NCBI RefSeq assembly: GCF_904849725.1
Contig: NC_058518.1
Coordinates: forward strand, 413,485,081 to 413,549,080
Reading direction: 5' to 3'
Source: Hordeum vulgare subsp. vulgare
Lineage: Eukaryota > Streptophyta > Magnoliopsida > Poales > Poaceae
Length of the DNA: 64,000 nucleotides
Every line of letters starts with the position of its first letter. Positions within the stretch are counted from its first letter, which is position 1. The translations under genes and the position numbers were made by a program. Shown piece after piece: positions 58,987-64,000 of this stretch. Below the pieces are notes generated by a model. That model was not told the DNA's origin. It was given only the letters and a program-made list of their open reading frames with translations, and made no database searches.

Positions 58987-61900
58987 TGTAGCGACCCGAC
59001 TCAAGAGGAGTCAAGCCTCTGGTGTTTCCGTACCATCCCAAGATCATGCTGGTACACACTCAGTACATAATGTATTTATTCAAGAGTTCAATCACACAGC
59101 TTTATTAATCGAAATCTCATAAAGAGTACTTTATTACAATAAAGGATTACAATAAAGTGGCTGAAGGCCATCTCATGACATATCTAACGAAGACTAGCGG
59201 AAGCATCAGGTAGACGAGTCCATCCGACTCCAAGGGCATGTCGCTGAGCGTAGATCGTAGCCTCACTCCTGGTCGGAAAAGTACTCTGCAACATGATACG
59301 TTGCAGCCGTGTAGGTCAGCATATTGAATATGCCGGCAAGTCATCAAAGAGAGGAGTAAAATCATAATCAACTATCTCTACATGCATATTTGGCTTGTGG
59401 GGCTATGAGTTTTGCATAAAGCCAGATTTATCCTACAACAAGAGGGATTGGAAGCAAAATATTACTACATTGTTTGTGGTTAACGAGATGGTTCCGCCAA
59501 CCAATTCTCGTACCCGAATAGTTGTTAACACCCACATCATTATTAAGTTGTGTCGAGAGTTCAGGGGAATTTCAATGCCTTCTGCTCAAGTTGTCCATGA
59601 CCGTGGACACGGCTAATCGATTAGGTTGGGCACTCTGCAGAGTTTTACACACGTTCCCCACAAGATTTGATCGCCTCCGGGTTTGTCCTCGCACTTCAGG
59701 GTGTTTGAAGACCGGATGATCAAAACATGGTCTTTCAACGGGTCCCTCTGAATCCCTGTCGGTGCCCATCCATTCCTACCGTTCTTCTACATCTGCTAGC
59801 ACCGCCTATCCAGAGTAGCCGCGTTGTCCAACCAAGCCAGAGCCTTGAGTCTTGAAGTCTCCGTCCGTCTCTTCGAGCCTGGGTGAAGCTTTCCGCAGGA
59901 TGTCATGGCCATCCCCAGCATCCCGGGCATCCACTGGGTTCTCCAGGGAGCCGATCAACCGTCCTTCACCCAGAGTTGCATTGCGTCCGAGGTCTTGAAA
60001 ATCTTGTCTTAGCCGGTCTTGATTATTTAATCAACCTAGCAACACTCGTGATATACACTCAACCAAAAACCCGTCTACTCAAGCATAGCATTAAGAAATT
60101 GTCGTCCCGGGGCCAAGTATCGGGGTTGTTGTGTGCCTACCACATGATACTACAACTTATACTAAAGTTTCCAAGTACCTAGGCAGCATGCAATTTGGCA
60201 AAGAAAGGTGAACTACCATGCATCCAAAACATAGGAAAATAACATGATCAAAATGACTTGCCTTGATGATAGTTGTCTTGACCGAGCGCTTCTAAGTAAC
60301 ACGCTTCGCACTCCGGATGATCTACCGATACAAACACAAAACACACCATAAGCACTACAATCACGCAACAAGTAAAACTAACATCACAAGTAAGGATTCG
60401 CTAATGCCTAAGTAAAAGAGTTCAACACGCGTTACTAAGGCAGAAACTTTTTTCTGTTGAAAACACCAGTAAAAATAATTTACAATTTTTTAAACTTCTA
60501 CCACAGTAAGAATTGATCACCAGGAAGCAGTAGCAACAAGAATCAACTCAAAATCATTTTTTAAACTCCTGGAATAGGCAAAACAAGGTTTAAACTAAAT
60601 CTGATCTAACTTATATTTGAAAACTTCAAACATTGATAAATTATATGTTTTTAAAAACTACAGACAAATTGGAGTCTACTGGAACAAGAATCTATATCAT
60701 TGGACTTCGGGATCAAAAGTTATGGCCAACACAAAACAGAAACGTTTATGTTTTTGCAATTAGACAGAAAAAAGAAGCTAACTAGCTAACTAACAGGGGG
60801 GTATACGTGGCGCGTTGTGATAGGCTGCGGGGGTGTTTGTTGCAAGGTTATAAACAAACGGCCGAGGGCTAACAAAACTACTGGCTAACCGTGTTAAGTA
60901 AAAAAAACCAGCACGGTTTTCTAATCTAAACCTAAGAGGTACCCTAATCTAATCTACACCGTAGGATATGGATCTAAGGGCTAACTAAAAAAAGAAAAAA
61001 CAACTGAAAGAGGAGGGAGTCTCACCGGCAGTAGGAGGCAACTCCGGCAAGGGTGGTGTCGTCGGCGAGGGAAGAGGCTCCGGGAGCGGTGGAGGGACGG
61101 GGAGGTGGCGGCGGCTGTCCTCCACCGAGGGGAGGCGTCAGGCGAAGCGAAGGGAGGCTCGGGGCGCTGCTCCAGGGGGTGGCCGAGATGAGGAGCTCGG
61201 CTGCTCTCGCGGGGCTGCTGCAGGGGGCTTGGGGAGGCGGCTTGATGTGGGCAGGGTGGGAACGGGGTGCGGCCGGGGGCTGGGGTACTTATAGGCCGAG
61301 AGGGGGAGTGGGGAAGGAAGGGGGAGAGGGGATTCCGAGAGGATCCCGGTTCCTGGGGAGCTCGGGCTGGGTCGGGCATGAGTTAGGAAGGAGGAGGGAG
61401 ATGACCGTGGGGGAGGAAGGGTCGGCCAGGGGAGGGGCCCGCGTGGCAGTGGGTGGGAGGGAGTTGCGGTTGGGAAGGGTGGCCGCAATGTAGGGGATTC
61501 GGTCCCTCGGCTGTGGGGGTGGCGGCCCACAGCTATTAAGTGCTCGGGGCGGTTGCAAAAAAAACAAGACTTGCCTATTTTAAATCTTTTCCGAAACATA
61601 AAAACAAAAGTGAATAAAAGGAAATAAATCAAATATTTAATATAGAGTATTATATACCAAAAAAATCAGAAAAATATCCTCTACCCGAATAACATTTTTC
61701 CAAAGCAAAAATAAAAACTTTTTTAAAAAATGTTTTTTTCAGAAATTCCTAAAAATGCTTTATTTTCTTTTTGCAAATATTTTTGGCAAATGATCTTTGG
61801 ATTTCTTGGCTCCAATATTTCAGAAATTGCCCGCACTTTGGAGGGTCATTTTCCTCCGCTCTCTCTCTCTCTCGCGTGCAAGAGAGTATTCCCCTGGGCA

Positions 61901-62037
61901 TTTCTCGTGCGAGGAAAAAGATGGGAAAGCAAATCAAAAGACGAAAGAATTCACGTGCTAAATTTATTTCAATCAATATGCATAGATGCTTAGCTACAAT
62001 GTAAAACATTCCCAATTAGGAAAATTGGGATGTTACA
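58987..62037 (-). repeat. Element F 3' LTR, 3,051 bp
   Basis: The plus strand starts TGTAGCGACCCGACTC and ends TTGGGATGTTACA. Minus-strand TATAAGTA at 61286-61293 is a candidate TATA box, upstream of a GC-rich leader (61030-61280). It shares with the C LTR the palindrome CCGTGGACACGG (59601-59612) and a second palindrome CTCTGCAGAG (59633-59642). Proline-rich open frames in 60981-61632 look like composition artefacts. Confidence 0.85.
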
Positions 62038-62049
62038 AACCTACCCACC

Positions 62050-62724
62050 TTAAGATGAATCTCGCCCTCGAGATTCGGGTTGGCTAGAAAACAGGTGCGG
62101 GTGGTCTCGACGAAGATCCTCTTCTCGTTCCGAGGTGGCTTCTTCCTCGGTGTGGTGGCTCCACAACACCTTGCAGAACTTGATGATCTTGCTGCGGGTA
62201 ACTCTGTTGGCAGTCTCGAGAATCCTGACGGTTTTCTCCTCATACGTCAGATCACTGTCAAGCTGTATGGCCTCTAGGGGCACTGTATCTCTTAACGGAA
62301 CTTCGGCCATCTCCGCGTGGCATTTCTTCAACTCGGAAACATGGAAGACATCATGAACTCCGGACAATCCTTCCGGCAGTTCCAGTTTGTATGCAACTTC
62401 GCCTCTATGTTCAAGAATTTTGTAGGGGCCAATGAAACGAGGTGCTAATTTTCCTTTCACACCGAATCTCTTGATTCCTCGAAGTGGAGACACCCGAAGA
62501 TATGCTCGGTCTCCCACTTCGTACGTTACTTCCTTGCGTTTGCTGTCAGCATAACTCTTCTGCTTGGACTGAGCTATCTTGAGTCGGTCACGAATAAGTT
62601 TGACCTTCTCTTCAGAATCTCGGATAAGGTTTGGACCAAAAAGTTGTCGGTCTCCAACTCCATCCCACATCAACGGCGTTCTGCACCTCCTTCCGTATAG
62701 AGCTTCGAAAGGGGCCATCTTCAA
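62050..62724 (-). pseudogene. pol: Element F pol: integrase C-terminal end
   Basis: 224 codons, same frame as the next piece after one in-frame TAA (62749-62751). It contains MAPFEALYGRRCRTPL, LIRDSEEKVKLIRDRLKIAQ, the GPY/F-type module (APRFIGPYKILEHRGEVAYKLEL), VHDVFHVSELKKC and a chromodomain-like tail (SKIIKFCKVLWSHHTEEEAT, then EREEDLRRDHPHLF). Such tails can guide integration to chromatin. Apart from the stop it looks intact. Confidence 0.93.
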
Positions 62725-62748
62725 ACTGGTCTGGTAGCTGTTGTTGTA

Positions 62749-63951
62749 TTAGAACTCGGCATAAGGTAAATTGTCATCCCAACTAGACCCATAGTCTAGT
62801 GCGCAAGCTCTCAACATGTCCTCCAGAATCTGATTGACTCTCTCGGTCTGTCCATCTGTCTGCGGGTGAAAAGCTGTACTGAACTCCCATCTCGTTCCCA
62901 ATGTTTCATGCAGTTGGTGCCAAAATTTGGATGTGAACTGAGTCCCTCTATCTGACACAATGCTCTTCGGTACTCCATGCAGACATACGATCCTCGTCAT
63001 ATATATCTTGGCCAGCTTGGCACTCGTGTAAGTAGTCTTCACCGGAATGAAGTGAGCTACCTTGGTCAAACGATCGACCACAACCAAAATAGAATCATAG
63101 CCAGAACGGGTCCTGGGTAATCCTGTGATGAAGTCCATATCAAGCTTTTCCCATTTCCACTCGGGTATCGGCAGAGGTTGGAGCAAACCTGCTGGCTTCT
63201 GATGCTCGGCTTTTACACGCTGACAAACATCGCATATTGCTACGAACTCGGCAATGTCTTTCTTAAACCCTGTCCACCAGAAACTTTCTTTCAGATCCAG
63301 ATACATCTTGGTGTTGCCGGGGTGTATCGAGTACGGGGAATCATGGTCCTCCTGAAGTATCAACTTCCTGAGTTCGGGATCATTGGGCACATAGATGCGA
63401 CCCTCAAACCATAAAGTTCCGTGTTCATCCTCACAAAAACCTTTATCCTTCCCGTCTTCCATTTTCTGCTTAATCTCAGCTATCTCCTTGTCTGATTTCT
63501 GTGCCTCGCGGATCTTTTCGGTCAAGGTGGACTGAATTTCCAGTGTGGCAACAAATCCTCTTGGAATTATTTCCAATTTGAGCTCTCGGAGGTCATCGAC
63601 TAACTCCTGGGGTAATCCTCCAGCTGTGAGTGTGTTCACATAACTCTTGCGGCTCAACGCATCGGCTACAACATTTGCCTTGCCTGGGTGATAATGCAAT
63701 CTCATGTCATAGTCCTTGATCAACTCTAGCCATCGCCTCTGTCTGAGGTTCAACTCCTTCTGCGTGAAGATATATTTCAGAATCTTGTGATCAGTGTAAA
63801 CATCACAACTATTTCCGATCAGGAAATGTCTCCAGGTCTTGAGAGCGTGCACTACGGCTGCTAGTTCCAAGTCATGCATGGAATAATTCAACTCATGGGG
63901 TCTGAGCTGTCTGGATGCATAGGCTACAACTTTGCCTTCTTGCATGAGCAC
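62749..63951 (-). pseudogene. pol: Element F pol: RNase H and integrase core
   Basis: 400 codons from the first Met in the visible frame, which continues upstream beyond it. RNase H: E29, D54 ([12 protein letters not shown]) and D97 ([10 protein letters not shown]). Integrase zinc domain H203, H210, C240, C243. Catalytic core D273 (DFITGLP), D334 (SDRGTQF), E370 (DGQTERVNQ), with correct D-x35-E spacing. Order RNase H then integrase is diagnostic of Ty3/gypsy. It stops at TAA right after LPYAEF, where a Ser codon is usual, so a single substitution probably disabled it. Confidence 0.94.
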
Positions 63952-64000
63952 TCCTCCGAGTCCTTGACGAGAAGCGCCACAGTAAACCTGGAAATCCTTC

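Larger units (their letters stand above)
58987..64000 (-). mobile_element. Element F, autonomous-type gypsy, right end outside window
   Basis: 3' LTR, polypurine tract (minus AAGGTGGGTAGGTT, just inside 62037), then the end of pol: integrase and RNase H, with RT expected beyond 64000. It is inserted in LTR D; the left half of its target duplication would be TTTGC (58982-58986). Confidence 0.88.

Noticed and set aside
60981..61632. Proline/serine-rich frames in the F LTR
   Set aside because: Composition artefact of the GC-rich LTR leader, without domains.
1..64000. A host protein-coding gene
   Set aside because: Every frame above about 150 codons falls inside an LTR element; the only host-like segment is the promoter/leader block at 19857-20600.

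Overview
The window looks like intergenic DNA from a large, repeat-filled grass genome, most probably a Triticeae (wheat, Aegilops, barley or rye). Nearly all of it can be assigned to LTR retrotransposons. The evidence is LTR pairs with target-site duplications (TSDs), primer sites complementary to tRNA-Asp or initiator tRNA-Met, and gag, protease, integrase, reverse transcriptase and RNase H motifs. I found no convincing host gene, rRNA, tRNA or CRISPR array. Several LTR types resemble Triticeae families as I remember them (Sabrina/WHAM-like gypsy, Maximus-like copia). Those names were not checked, so I use letters: S, A, B, D and E are related LTRs that begin TGATACGTCTCC or a variant; C and F are gypsy families with very long LTRs.

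Layout, left to right. 1-3904: a minus-strand S element (gag-protease remnant, tRNA-Asp primer site, 5' LTR), fused head to head with a plus-strand S LTR (3905-5375). 5376-11935: a truncated minus-strand A element, whose LTR holds a solo B LTR (9962-11524). 11936-14355: a second truncated A element in tandem. Its LTR was hit by a 14.3 kb Sirevirus-like copia element (14356-28657, minus strand, TSD GATAC). 28690-33813: a plus-strand gag-protease element with an S-like start and an A-type 3' LTR. 33814-34934: half of another A LTR. 34935-35113: unassigned.

35114-64000 is a deep nest. A C-like LTR fragment contains LTR D, which contains solo LTR E (TSD ATCGT/ATCAT). E contains element B (36194-56867, TSD GGGTT), and B contains element C (38531-51138, TSD GGTGG). 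D is also cut by element F (58987 onward, minus strand), which runs off the right edge.

Most coding regions are broken. The S, A, B and chimeric elements show only gag or gag-protease and would need enzymes from elsewhere. The copia element and F carry almost intact pol genes, each interrupted by a single in-frame stop in the part visible here. The most unusual feature is downstream of pol in the copia element. A reading frame of more than 1,100 residues is preceded by what looks like its own plant-type promoter: G-box, E2F-like site, TATA box, GC-rich leader with telobox motifs, and a candidate leader intron. The first ATG after the predicted splice starts that reading frame.
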